Source: Fusicatenibacter saccharivorans (GTDB lineage Bacteria; Bacillota; Clostridia; Lachnospirales; Lachnospiraceae). From it: a stretch of 64,000 bases of DNA. The position numbers and the translations under genes are program-made. The notes below the pieces were generated by a model, which was given only the letters and a program-made list of their open reading frames with translations, ran no database searches and was not told the origin of the DNA. Positions 44,481 to 53,613 of the stretch are shown piece after piece. How positions within the stretch are numbered: position 1 is the stretch's first letter; the number at the start of each line of letters is the position of its first letter. Location of the stretch: the NCBI RefSeq assembly GCF_027667425.1, contig NZ_JAQEGR010000018.1, positions 1 to 64,000 of the forward strand, read 5' to 3'.

Positions 44481-45869
44481 ATGATTGTCAATCTCATCAC
44501 CACAGTCTACAACTTTCTCTGGGGCGATCTTTTTACGATTCCGCTCCCGGGCGGCGGCAGTCTCGGAATCTCCCTTCTGATTCTTCTGCTGATCCCAACC
44601 GGCATCTATTTTACGATCCGGACACGTTTTCTTCCTATCCGTCTGTTCCCGGACATGATCCGTGCCCTGTCGGAAAAGAAAAATGAAAAAAGCAGCCTTT
44701 CTTCTTTTCAGACACTGATCGTTTCCACCGCAACGCGTGTCGGTATGGGAAATCTGGTCGGCGTTGTCGCTGCAGTCTCCGCCGGAGGCGCAGGTGCTGT
44801 GTTCTGGATGTGGGTGACGGCTATCATCGGCTCGTCTACCGCGTTTATCGAAGCTACGCTCGCACAGCTTCACAAAGAAGAAGATCCTCTGTACGGCGGC
44901 TACCGCGGCGGTCCTGCCTACTACATTCACGATCTGGTTGAAGACCACCTCAAGAAGAAAAAACGATACGTTCTGCCGGCTGTTCTGTTTGCCATTGCCG
45001 GTCTGATCTGCTGGTGCGGTATCAGTCAGGTAATCAGCAACTCCGTGGCTTCTTCTTTTAAAAATGCATTTTCCATTCCGCCGCTTTACACCAGTATCAT
45101 GCTGGTGATTCTTTCTGCAATCATCGTACTGCGGAAAAATGCAACCGTAAAGGTGCTGGATTTTATAGTTCCTGTCATGGCAGTCTGCTATTTCTTTATC
45201 ACACTGTTTATCATCGCAGTCAACCTCCGTCAGATTCCTTCTGTGTTTGCACGCATTTTTGAGGAAGCCTTCGGACTTCGTCAGATGGCAGCCGGCGGTT
45301 TTGGTGCTGTTCTGATGAACGGTGTAAAGCGTGGTCTGTTTTCGAATGAAGCCGGTTCCGGCTCCGCTCCATGCGCCGCTGCCGCCGCAGAATGTGACCG
45401 CCCGGCCAAAGCAGGCCTTGTACAGGCGCTCGGCGTTTTTGTTGACACAATCGTCATCTGCAGCTGCACCGCAATGATTATGCTGCTTGCACCAAAGGAT
45501 CTGATTAATGGCCTTTCCGGCATGGATCTCTTGCAGACCGCCATGCAGTATCATCTGGGAAAATTCGGTGTGATTTTTATCGCACTTACGCTGTTTTTGT
45601 TCAGCTTTTCCACGTTCCTCGGCATTTTGTTCTATGCAAGAAGCAACGTTGCCTACCTGTTCGGTGACAAGTGGTGTTTCCAGACCGCTTACAAGGTTCT
45701 TGCACTTGTAATGCTGTTTATCGGCGGTATTGCCGCATACACTTTTGTGTGGGATCTTGGTGATGTCGGCATCGGGCTGATGACAATTTTCAACATTATT
45801 GCACTGTATCCACTTGCAGGTGAGGCGCTTTCCGAGTTAAAATCATATGAGGAGTCGAAGAAATTGTAA
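44481..45869 (+). CDS. Sodium:alanine/glycine symporter (AGCS family)
   Basis: 462 residues from the ATG at 44481; an ATG at 44463 is also possible and the GAGGG upstream fits 44481 better. About ten membrane segments. Family motifs: PGGGSLGISLLILLLIPTGI near 25, STATRVGMGNLVGVVAAVSA near 80, GAVFWMWVTAIIGSSTAFIE near 105, GGYRGGPAYYI near 135, and LMNGVKRGLFSNEAGSGSAP near 290. It imports small amino acids with Na+ (alanine or glycine as usual substrates). It has its own promoter directly after the mgtE terminator. Confidence 0.94.
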   Translation: MIVNLITTVYNFLWGDLFTIPLPGGGSLGISLLILLLIPTGIYFTIRTRFLPIRLFPDMIRALSEKKNEKSSLSSFQTLIVSTATRVGMGNLVGVVAAVSAGGAGAVFWMWVTAIIGSSTAFIEATLAQLHKEEDPLYGGYRGGPAYYIHDLVEDHLKKKKRYVLPAVLFAIAGLICWCGISQVISNSVASSFKNAFSIPPLYTSIMLVILSAIIVLRKNATVKVLDFIVPVMAVCYFFITLFIIAVNLRQIPSVFARIFEEAFGLRQMAAGGFGAVLMNGVKRGLFSNEAGSGSAPCAAAAAECDRPAKAGLVQALGVFVDTIVICSCTAMIMLLAPKDLINGLSGMDLLQTAMQYHLGKFGVIFIALTLFLFSFSTFLGILFYARSNVAYLFGDKWCFQTAYKVLALVMLFIGGIAAYTFVWDLGDVGIGLMTIFNIIALYPLAGEALSELKSYEESKKL

Positions 45870-45929
45870 ATCCTGTGGATTGCTGTTTCGGACCGAAAAA
45901 GGGGTTTTAGAAAAAGGAGGTTTTTACAC

Positions 45930-46835
45930 ATGATCATTGAACCATCAAACTACACGTATGAGACAATGCCGGACTACACGGACGCGGTAGACGGCGCCGT
46001 GGAAATTCCGGTGACCGGAGAGGAAATGGAGATCCGCTATGCGCATGAAGTTGTCTACGACGAGGCGCACAATCTTCATCTGGAAATTTTCACACCATTC
46101 CAGATGGCGCACCCGGAGCGCACCTGGCCGTGCATCACATTTATTCAGGGATCCGCCTGGATGAAACAGTATGTCTACCAGAAGGTCGGCATGATCGCCC
46201 GTCTGGCGCAGCGCGGCTACGTTGTTGCAATCGTCGAATACCGTCACAGCGGAATCGCACATTTCCCAGCGCAGATCATCGACGCAAAAAATGCGGTACG
46301 TTTTCTGCGTGCGCATGCGGAGGAATACAAGCTGAATCCATCGCAGATGTTCCTAATGGGAGATTCTTCCGGCGGACAGGTTTCTTCCGTTGCCGGCATG
46401 ACCGCAAAGAGCGGAAAACTTGACGAGCCGATCAATGAGGAAAGCTGCGAGGTATGCGGTATTATCGATCTGTACGGAGCTGTTGATGTGACACTGCCGT
46501 ACGGCTATCCGATAACGCTGAACCATCAGAAACCGGACAGCCCGGAGGGCATGCTGATGGGCTATGACATTACCGAGCATCTTGAGGAGGCTAAGGCAGC
46601 CTGCTCCAAAACATACGTGAACGAGGATTTCCCGCCGATGCTGATCGCACACGGCACCAAGGACACGATGGTGTTCTGCCAGCAGAGTGTCGATCTCTAC
46701 CACGCATTAAAGGATGCCGGAAAAGATGTACAGCTGTATCTTCTTCGCGGCGCAGACCACGGCGGTGCAGCATTCTGGACCGAGGAAATGATTACCGTTT
46801 ACGATAACTTCTTCAAAAAATGTTTGGGTGAATAA
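45930..46835 (+). CDS. Alpha/beta hydrolase (esterase/lipase, Abhydrolase_3-like)
   Basis: 301 residues behind AAAAAGGAGGTTTTTACAC. Oxyanion-type loop ITFIQGSAWMKQ near 72, a YVVAIVEYRHSG stretch near 95, nucleophile elbow MGDSSGGQVSSVAGM near 147-160 with serine in GDSSGG, acid GTKDTMVFCQQSV near 250, and catalytic histidine in GADHGGAAFW near 280. The triad is intact. There is no signal peptide, so it is cytosolic. The LytTR regulator gene begins next to its stop codon, suggesting co-transcription. Confidence 0.9.
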   Translation: MIIEPSNYTYETMPDYTDAVDGAVEIPVTGEEMEIRYAHEVVYDEAHNLHLEIFTPFQMAHPERTWPCITFIQGSAWMKQYVYQKVGMIARLAQRGYVVAIVEYRHSGIAHFPAQIIDAKNAVRFLRAHAEEYKLNPSQMFLMGDSSGGQVSSVAGMTAKSGKLDEPINEESCEVCGIIDLYGAVDVTLPYGYPITLNHQKPDSPEGMLMGYDITEHLEEAKAACSKTYVNEDFPPMLIAHGTKDTMVFCQQSVDLYHALKDAGKDVQLYLLRGADHGGAAFWTEEMITVYDNFFKKCLGE

Positions 46836-46836
46836 C

Positions 46837-47577
46837 ATGAGAATTGCTTACTGCGAAGATGAACCGGCGCAGCGTTCCCGGATGGAACTGCTGCTCCACA
46901 CCTTTGCGGAGCGAAAAAGGCTTCCTCTTACCGTGGAAGCCTTTTCAGACTCCGCTGCTTTTCTGTTCCACTACCCTGACTCGTATCCGTTCGATCTCAT
47001 CTTTCTCGATATTGATCTCGGCGGAATGGACGGCATGGCGCTGGCGCGGAAAATCCGTGAGACGGACAGCGAGGTGCCGATTCTCTTTCTGACGAACCAC
47101 AGAGAATACGTTTTCGAAGGGTATGAGGTGCAGGCGTTCCGGTATCTCTTAAAGCCGGTGACGGAAGACACACTGTTTCCGCTGCTCGACGAACTGCAGA
47201 CGATGCGCGGACAGGAAAAGCCGCATCTGCTGCTTTCACTTGGCGGGGAGACGCAGAAGCTGTTCCTCTCGGATCTGCTTTTTGTGGAGTCCGATAATCA
47301 TTATCTGACGCTGCATACGGCCGCCGGCACGGAAACGTTTAAGAAAAATCTGTCGGAGTTCCGCGAAGAGCTTTCCGCCGCATGGCAGGCTTCTGGTGGG
47401 ACAGGAGAATGTTTTGCGGCAGCACACCGGAGTTATCTTGTGAATCTCGCTCATGTGGAGCGGATCACGCGGACGGAATGTCTCTTGTCGGACGGAACAA
47501 AAATTCCGGTCAGCCGCGGATGCTATGCATCACTCAACCAGGTGTTCCTGCAGTTTTACCGGCCGAATGCGTTTTAA
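46837..47577 (+). CDS. LytTR-family response regulator
   Basis: 246 residues from the ATG at 46837; a GTG three codons earlier overlaps the hydrolase stop and could also be used. Receiver domain 1-120: YCEDEPAQ, phospho-acceptor in LIFLDIDLGGMDGMALARKI, YLLKPVTED. LytTR DNA-binding domain about 140-240: LLFVESDNHYLTLHTAAGTE, AHRSYLVNLAHVERI, DGTKIPVSRGCYASL. These regulators bind spaced direct repeats and usually partner with GHKL kinases, as here 51 bp downstream. Confidence 0.92.
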   Translation: MRIAYCEDEPAQRSRMELLLHTFAERKRLPLTVEAFSDSAAFLFHYPDSYPFDLIFLDIDLGGMDGMALARKIRETDSEVPILFLTNHREYVFEGYEVQAFRYLLKPVTEDTLFPLLDELQTMRGQEKPHLLLSLGGETQKLFLSDLLFVESDNHYLTLHTAAGTETFKKNLSEFREELSAAWQASGGTGECFAAAHRSYLVNLAHVERITRTECLLSDGTKIPVSRGCYASLNQVFLQFYRPNAF

Positions 47578-47628
47578 AGGTTTTGCATTTTTTAATTTCC
47601 AATTCCGAACGAACCGAGGTGATGTTTC

Positions 47629-48288
47629 ATGGCGCACATTCCATTTTTATCCCATTATCTGGAACGCAAAAATATCGAATACCAGAACCAGCTTCTCGCC
47701 CGCCAGGTCGAGGAAGTGCAGAATATCTATCTGACAATGCGCGGCTGGCGTCATGATTACCACAATCATCTGCAGTCAATGAAGGCATATGTTGAGATGG
47801 GACAGTATGATAAGCTGCAGGAATATCTCGGGCTGCTCGAAAATGATCTCGATCAGGTCAACCAGCTCTGCGACTCGGGGAATGTGAATCTCGATGCGAT
47901 TTTAAATTCCAAAATTTCACTCGCCGAAAAGAACGGCATCCGCGTGGATTACAAGGCAGCCTGCCCGGCCAATCTTACGGTGAGTGATATTGATCTCTGC
48001 GCGCTGATCGGAAATCTGATTGACAATGCGGTGGAAGCATGCGAGGGCCTTGCGGATCCCTATATCCGGCTTTATATTGGTGTGCTGAAAAACCAGCTGT
48101 ATATTTCCGTTACGAATGCAACAAAGGATACTGTGCGGAAGCTGGACAGCGAGTATATCACCACGAAGCGCGGAAATCACGGGCATGGGCTGAAACGGAT
48201 CAATCTTGTTGTGGAAAAGTACGAAGGATATATCAACCGGCAGAACGAGCCCGGCGTTTTCGTGACGGAGATTATGCTGCCGCTGTAA
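47629..48288 (+). CDS. Cytosolic GHKL histidine kinase lacking a membrane sensor
   Basis: 219 residues behind GAGGTGATGTTTC. No hydrophobic segment is present, whereas AgrC/ComD-type kinases have about six. A short coiled coil (about 10-35) leads to the histidine box MRGWRHDYHNHLQSMKAYVE near 38-57. The HATPase part has ALIGNLIDNAVEACEG near 125 and KRGNHGHGLKRINLVVEKY near 183. All catalytic elements appear present, so it is a minimal kinase that must receive its signal from a soluble partner. The preceding LytTR regulator is the expected target. Confidence 0.88.
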   Translation: MAHIPFLSHYLERKNIEYQNQLLARQVEEVQNIYLTMRGWRHDYHNHLQSMKAYVEMGQYDKLQEYLGLLENDLDQVNQLCDSGNVNLDAILNSKISLAEKNGIRVDYKAACPANLTVSDIDLCALIGNLIDNAVEACEGLADPYIRLYIGVLKNQLYISVTNATKDTVRKLDSEYITTKRGNHGHGLKRINLVVEKYEGYINRQNEPGVFVTEIMLPL

Positions 48289-48344
48289 AAAGCTCTTTCC
48301 AGAATTTTTTGATTTTGTCCGATGATTCTACAGAAAAATTTTGC

Positions 48345-48383
48345 AGAACGTGAACACTTTTTTTGCTGTTCGCGTTCTTTTTT
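48345..48383 (+). terminator. Intrinsic terminator after GHKL kinase
   Basis: GAACGTGAACA / TGTTCGCGTTC arms (one G-T pair), followed by TTTTTTG. It separates the regulatory genes from the ABC exporter genes. Confidence 0.85.
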
Positions 48384-48472
48384 GTTCCATTTACGTACTT
48401 TTCCCCCGTGTTTTGCATGAATATGGTAGGATAACTACAGTTCACGAAAGACATGTGACAGAGGAGGTCTTT

Positions 48473-50275
48473 ATGTATTCATTATGGTCTAACTACATTT
48501 ATATTCATCGGGAGCTGTGGCATTACAGCAAAAAGCCGTTTCTCTTTCAGGCACTCGAAATCGTCTCACAGGTGCTCACCGGCTTTTTCGGGATTCTGCT
48601 TCCTGCCGGGATTCTCCTGTTTCTGGAACAGAGCAGCGGCTTTTCCGGATTTGCACTTGGAACGCTCGTTCTCTTTCTTTGCTATGCCGTTGTTTTTGTC
48701 AGCCACACCTTTCTGCAATCGCGGAACGCCTGGCAGTATACCGAATTCCGGACCGGCTTTTTTACGCGCCGCCTTCTCTGTCATTTCATGCAGATAGATT
48801 ATGCGGTTCTGACAGAACCAAAAACGCTGCAGCTCGCCGAAAAAGCCGTCGGAGCCACCTGCAGCAACTGGGTTGGCGTGGAAGGCATGTTCCGATACGA
48901 TGTCACAATTTATTCTTCGTTTCTTGGGCTGATTCTCTACGCAGGACTGATCGGAACCGTCCATCCGGCTATCATTCTTCTGCTGCTTGTGCTCTCGGTT
49001 CTGCAGTTTCTCAGCTACCGCCGCGCGGCTTCTTACGAAGTCCGCCGCAGAGACGATCTGTCTGAAATTGAAGTATCGCAGCGCTATTTCCAGAAACAGT
49101 CGTACAACACATCCGCCGGAAAGGATATCCGTCTGTATCAGCTGAACGGATGGCTCGATGGTGTTTATCGCCAGCTCAACAAGCGGTATCAGAAAATTCT
49201 GTTCCGCATCCGCAGCGCCTACTTTGCAAATGATCTGCTGACACTTACACTACAGCTTCTGCGCGACGGAATCTGCTATGGCTTTCTGATTTACCGTCTA
49301 TCCCACGGCACGATGACCGTATCCGGCTTTGTGCTTGCGCTCGGTGCCGTCTCCGGTTTTTCTTCATATTTTAACGAGATCACCGCCGCGCTCTCCAAAT
49401 CCGTGCTCTGTCTCGAGCAGATCCGCTGGCTGCGGGAATTCTTCGATCTTCCGTTCCCTGCAGGCCACACGCTGCCGTTCCGGCCGGAACTTGCGGAAGA
49501 AAAACCGCTGGAAATCTGCTTTTCCCACGTCTCGTTTTCCTATCCGGGCAGCGATAAAAGGATCCTCGATGATGTCAGTTTTACGCTCCATGCGGGTGAG
49601 CATACGGCACTTGTCGGCATCAACGGCGCCGGAAAATCCACAATTGTCAGGCTGATCTGCGGACTATATCAGCCGACAGAAGGGAACATCACCATTAACG
49701 GCATTCCCCTTGGCAGTCTGAATCCGGCACAGTATTACAAAGCAATCGCAGCGGTTTTTCAGGACCCGTTTGCACTTTCGTTTTCGATTGCAGAAAATGT
49801 GAGCTGCTCCCCGCTGGAAGAGACCGATCGTAACCGTTGCCGAGAAGCACTCATCCGCGCCGGACTCTGGGAAAAAATTGCAAGTCTGCCGCAGAAAGAA
49901 GAAACCTATCTTGGCAAGGATATGGCGGACGACGGCATTACGCTTTCCGGCGGTGAAATGCAAAAACTGATGATGGCGCGGGCACTCTATAAAAATTGCC
50001 ATCTGCTCCTGCTCGATGAGCCGACGGCTGCGCTCGATGCAATCTCGGAAAATAAAATGTACGAAACCTACAGCACACTGCTGAAAAATAAGACTGCGCT
50101 TTTCATCTCGCATCGTCTTGCATCGACACGCTTCTGCGATACGATCCTGTTTCTCGAAAACGGAAAGATCAAAGAATGCGGAACCCACGATGAGCTGATT
50201 GCCCTCGGCGGATCGTATGCGCATATGTTTGAGGTGCAGAGCCAGTATTATCAGGAAACGGAGGAAGATATCTGA
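48473..50275 (+). CDS. ABC exporter half-transporter (membrane + ATPase), subunit 1
   Basis: 600 residues from the ATG at 48473 with GAGGAGGT upstream. The membrane domain with six helices covers about 20-320. The ATPase domain covers about 345-590: Walker A GINGAGKSTIVRL near 384, signature LSGGEMQKLMMARALY near 497, Walker B LLLLDEPTAALDA near 515, and switch FISHRLASTR near 550. The next gene, also a half-transporter, starts in a TGATG overlap with its stop, so the two likely form a heterodimer. Both ATP sites look catalytically intact by motif. The substrate is unknown, peptides being usual when LytTR/GHKL genes are adjacent. Confidence 0.9.
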   Translation: MYSLWSNYIYIHRELWHYSKKPFLFQALEIVSQVLTGFFGILLPAGILLFLEQSSGFSGFALGTLVLFLCYAVVFVSHTFLQSRNAWQYTEFRTGFFTRRLLCHFMQIDYAVLTEPKTLQLAEKAVGATCSNWVGVEGMFRYDVTIYSSFLGLILYAGLIGTVHPAIILLLLVLSVLQFLSYRRAASYEVRRRDDLSEIEVSQRYFQKQSYNTSAGKDIRLYQLNGWLDGVYRQLNKRYQKILFRIRSAYFANDLLTLTLQLLRDGICYGFLIYRLSHGTMTVSGFVLALGAVSGFSSYFNEITAALSKSVLCLEQIRWLREFFDLPFPAGHTLPFRPELAEEKPLEICFSHVSFSYPGSDKRILDDVSFTLHAGEHTALVGINGAGKSTIVRLICGLYQPTEGNITINGIPLGSLNPAQYYKAIAAVFQDPFALSFSIAENVSCSPLEETDRNRCREALIRAGLWEKIASLPQKEETYLGKDMADDGITLSGGEMQKLMMARALYKNCHLLLLDEPTAALDAISENKMYETYSTLLKNKTALFISHRLASTRFCDTILFLENGKIKECGTHDELIALGGSYAHMFEVQSQYYQETEEDI

Positions 50276-52095
50276 TGAAAATGAAAGAACGGTTTCATGC
50301 CATCTGCCGCTTTTTAACTATGGTGAGCCAGGGCAATCACCGCGTGCTGTTCTGGCTTCTCGGAAGCGCTTTTGCAGCTGCAACGCTGCCGTATCTCTCC
50401 TTGTTTTTCTCGGCGCGAATTTTGAATTTACTGCTTGCAAAGTCGTACCGCGCCTGTCTGTATACTGTTGTCGTCTTTCTGCTTACGCAGTATGGGCTGG
50501 GATTGTTTGAAAAAATCTGCCGTCAGTATCTCGACGGCCAAAAAGAACTCTGTCTTGCACGCACGGAACAGAAAATCACCGCAAAGGCGCTGGAGCTGGA
50601 GTTTGAGAAATTCGAAAAAACAGAGACGATGGATGCCATCCGGCGCACCAACGTCTCCTCCATGGGATCGGGAAATGTGGGTGACCAGCTCATTGTCATT
50701 CATACGCTGATCACTTCCCTGCTCTCGGTTCTCTATGCCCTGTTTTTCCTGCTCCGTCTGTTTCTTCTGTCCGCCAGCAGCAGGAAGAACTTTTTCACCT
50801 CGCCGTTTTCGATGCTTGCACTGCTCCTGCTCTGTGGTGTGCAGCTTGCACTTTCCTCCCGCATCAACCGCAAGAGTACACAGAAAAAGATAGAGCTGAA
50901 CCAGGGCAACGACCATTCCAACTCGGTTGCCAATTATCTCGCCAATGCGACGCTGGAAGAACGGCGCGCGGACGATATCCGCATCGGTCATTTTGATCAC
51001 TTTCTCGACACACAGTTTGGAAAGGCCATGGAACATTTCCTGCCGATGTACCTCGACTTCGCCCGCTTCTCCACCATCACAGACGGAAAAAACGCGCTGC
51101 TTTCGCTCCTTTCCAATTTCGCTGCGTACCTTGTGATCGGCGCCAGGGCTCTGTACGGCGTTCTCCCCATCGGGGATGTTCTTCTGTATGCCGGTTCCGT
51201 GACACGCGCCATGAGTGATCTTCAGACATTTCTCGCAACCGGATCGGAGTTCGACTATATCAATTCCTATCTCTCGACCTATGAGGATTTCATCGCGCAG
51301 CCGTCTATGGCCTACGACGGTACACTGCCGATTGAGAAACGCGACGACGGCCAATATGAATTTGCGTTCCACGATGTCTCATTCTCCTATCCCGGCACGG
51401 ATCTTCCGGTGCTCGAGCATGTGACACTGTCCTTTGCCGTCGGCGACAAAACCGCCCTCGTTGGCCGCAATGGAGCCGGAAAAACGACACTCATCAAGCT
51501 GCTCTGCCGCCTGTATGAACCAACTTCAGGTTACATTACCCTAAATGGCATTGACATCCGCAAATACAATTACAAAGAGTACACCCAGGCCTTCTCCGTG
51601 GTTTTCCAGGATTTCCACCTGTTCTCCCTTCCGCTCGACGAAAACATCGCCGCAGGGACTACGATTGATGAAGCTGCTTTGCAATCCTCTCTTGCAAAAG
51701 TCGGTCTCACCGACCGTGTACAGCAACTCCCGCAGGGCGTCCGCACCCGCCTTTACAACAACAACGGCTCCGGTGTCGACCTCTCCGGCGGCGAGGCCCA
51801 GCGCACCGCCATCGCCCGCGCCCTCTACAAGGATGCCCCGTTCGTCATCCTCGACGAGCCGACCGCAGCCCTCGACCCGATCGCTGAGGCCGAAATCTAT
51901 GAACAGTTCAGCCAGATGATCGCCGGTAAAACGGCTGTCTACATCTCCCACCGCATGAGCAGCTGCAAATTCTGCGACCGCATCATCGTCCTCGACCACG
52001 GCCGCATCGCCGAAGACGGAACCCACGACACCCTCCTCGCAAACCACGGCATCTACGCCAATCTTTACGAAACCCAGGCCCAATACTACACCTGA
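50275..52095 (+). CDS. ABC exporter half-transporter, subunit 2
   Basis: 606 residues, start overlapping the previous stop by one base. Six-helix membrane domain about 20-325, ATPase about 350-600: Walker A GRNGAGKTTLIKL near 400, signature LSGGEAQRTAIARALYKDAP near 503, Walker B FVILDEPTAALDP near 521, and switch YISHRMSSCKF near 556. From about 51.7 kb to the end, codons become unusually C-rich at third positions compared with the start of the gene. It is followed by a strong terminator. Confidence 0.9.
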   Translation: MKMKERFHAICRFLTMVSQGNHRVLFWLLGSAFAAATLPYLSLFFSARILNLLLAKSYRACLYTVVVFLLTQYGLGLFEKICRQYLDGQKELCLARTEQKITAKALELEFEKFEKTETMDAIRRTNVSSMGSGNVGDQLIVIHTLITSLLSVLYALFFLLRLFLLSASSRKNFFTSPFSMLALLLLCGVQLALSSRINRKSTQKKIELNQGNDHSNSVANYLANATLEERRADDIRIGHFDHFLDTQFGKAMEHFLPMYLDFARFSTITDGKNALLSLLSNFAAYLVIGARALYGVLPIGDVLLYAGSVTRAMSDLQTFLATGSEFDYINSYLSTYEDFIAQPSMAYDGTLPIEKRDDGQYEFAFHDVSFSYPGTDLPVLEHVTLSFAVGDKTALVGRNGAGKTTLIKLLCRLYEPTSGYITLNGIDIRKYNYKEYTQAFSVVFQDFHLFSLPLDENIAAGTTIDEAALQSSLAKVGLTDRVQQLPQGVRTRLYNNNGSGVDLSGGEAQRTAIARALYKDAPFVILDEPTAALDPIAEAEIYEQFSQMIAGKTAVYISHRMSSCKFCDRIIVLDHGRIAEDGTHDTLLANHGIYANLYETQAQYYT

Positions 52096-52127
52096 GTCCT
52101 CACCCTCCCGTCCCCCACAACGTAAAT

Positions 52128-52198
52128 GGGAGTCAGAAAAACACAACCCCTGGCAGTTCGTGCTAAGAACTTCCAGGGGTTGTGTTTTTCTGGCTCCC
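52128..52198. terminator. Very strong bidirectional terminator
   Basis: About 26-bp arms (GGGAGTCAGAAAAACACAAC... and its complement GTTGTGTTTTTCTGGCTCCC) around a loop containing CAGTTCGTGCTAAGAACTT. It separates the ABC pair from the convergent NUDIX gene. Confidence 0.93.
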
Positions 52199-52204
52199 CT
52201 CCAC

Positions 52205-52810
52205 TTATTTCAGGAATGCAAACGGCTCCTCATCATGAATAAAATGCATCAGATGATAAGAACACATAATTGCTACATTTTCTTCCTTTAAGATTCTCTT
52301 TGCCTCCTCGCGGTCAGCAAGGACAACTTCGATCACTTCGCTCTCTTCGAGGTATTTGCGGCTGATCTCGCCCTCGCACCAGCCGTAAACGGCAGAGCAT
52401 GCTTCATCAGTCAGGCCGATTGTGGTGAAGAACGGTTTCTCGTAGCAGGGATCTACTTTCAACGGGTGAAACGTAAGACCGGTCTCCTCATGCATCTCGC
52501 GCACGGCAGCCTCATGGAACTCCTCGCCCGGTTCCACCAGGCCTGCCGGGAATTCGTAGATGTAGTCATCAATGGAAACGCGGTACTGGCGCACCAGGAC
52601 AATTTTGTCGCGTTTTTCCCCGTACAGACTGTACATCAGCACACCGTCCGGCGTATTTTTCCTTGTTTTAATCTTCATCTGCTCGATGGATTTTGCGCGG
52701 GAAGCCACGTAATAGCGGAAGTGATGGTTTACTTTGTTTGTCCCTTCCACCAGGTAAAGATTTACGAACGGATTTTCCGTCTGTTTTGTGATTTTTTCAA
52801 CATTCGGCAT
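52205..52810 (-). CDS. NUDIX hydrolase (ADP-ribose pyrophosphatase-like)
   Basis: 201 residues from the ATG at 52810 (GAGGTTGTTACTT upstream). A perfect Nudix box GLVEPGEEFHEAAV then REMHEETGL lies near 95-117. Preceding VRQYRVSIDDYIYEFPAG is typical of ADP-ribose/NDP-sugar pyrophosphatases. The enzyme cleaves nucleoside diphosphates linked to another moiety; the exact substrate is unclear. The gene for a small 85-residue protein lies 26 bp upstream on the same strand. Confidence 0.9.
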   Translation of the reverse strand: MPNVEKITKQTENPFVNLYLVEGTNKVNHHFRYYVASRAKSIEQMKIKTRKNTPDGVLMYSLYGEKRDKIVLVRQYRVSIDDYIYEFPAGLVEPGEEFHEAAVREMHEETGLTFHPLKVDPCYEKPFFTTIGLTDEACSAVYGWCEGEISRKYLEESEVIEVVLADREEAKRILKEENVAIMCSYHLMHFIHDEEPFAFLK

Positions 52811-52836
52811 AAGTAACAACCTCTTTCTTTTCTCTT

Positions 52837-53094
52837 TTACTGGTCAAAATCAGTCTCAAACACGCCCTCCGGGGTGCGCATCGTCAGCACGCCGAGGTTG
52901 AATTCATCATCCATCACCGTGATGTGGTACTCGAAAATCACATCATCATCAAATTTCGATAATACCACATAGGAACCGTTCTCTTTTCCCTCGATCTGGT
53001 CGCAGATGTCATCGTAAACATCGCTTCCCGAAATCGGCCGCGGATAGCCGGATTCTTTGATTTTCTTTTCAATCATTTCATATAATTCGTTCAT
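52837..53094 (-). CDS. Small conserved-looking hypothetical protein (85 aa)
   Basis: Acidic soluble protein with mixed alpha/beta pattern: an N-terminal helix (MNELYEMIEKKIKESG) and strands near NGSYVVLSKFDDDVIFEYHI, with FNLGVLTMRTPEG at the end. Start behind GAGGGCAGAAC. No family recognised. It lies 26 bp upstream of the NUDIX gene and is probably co-transcribed with it. Confidence 0.7.
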   Translation of the reverse strand: MNELYEMIEKKIKESGYPRPISGSDVYDDICDQIEGKENGSYVVLSKFDDDVIFEYHITVMDDEFNLGVLTMRTPEGVFETDFDQ

Positions 53095-53175
53095 GTTCTG
53101 CCCTCGTTTTTCTTTTTATCGGTTATGTTTCATTGTACCACGAAAAGACCCGCGGGGACAATCCATTGCGGCGAT

Positions 53176-53613
53176 TCACCGTGAACTTTTTTTATTTTCA
53201 TACATCTTCTGGTCCGCCTGTTTCATGATGACGGATTCCGAGATTTCCATGTTTTCCCGGACCATTCCGCCGACGGTGCCGTTGATTCTGTTGTACGCCG
53301 TCATGATGCCCTCTGCACCGCTCTCCTCAATACATCTGCGGAACGGCTCGAGATACAGCTCATATTTATTCCGCGGGTCAATCGAAGAGTTCTTCCAGCC
53401 GCGGCCGACCTCGGTGTTGTTTCCATAGAAGTGTTTCAGGGTTGATGCACAGCGCAGATATTTTGGATCGTCGCCCTGCATTCCCTCGATGTAAGCGCCG
53501 GCCATTTTTCCGGTCAGCACAGGGTTCTCGCCGTAGCACTCCTCGTTTCTTCCCCATCTCGGATCACGCTCGAGGTCAACGGTCGGTGCCCAGCGGCTGC
53601 GGGAAGGATGTCG
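53176..53613 (-). pseudogene. GH3 glycosidase fragment fused to a GGDEF C-terminal end
   Basis: The frame reads RSRWAPTVDLERDPRWGRN, EECYGENPVLTGKMAGAY and STLKHFYGNNTEVGRG, then EGIMTAYNRINGTVG, a GH3 beta-glucosidase/xylosidase N-terminal segment beginning well inside the domain. Directly after INGTVG it switches to MVRENMEISESVIMK then QADQKMYENKKSSR, the end of a GGDEF domain. There is no proper start, and the fragment abuts the eda stop codon. It is a recombination product of two gene remnants and is unlikely to be functional. Confidence 0.8.
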
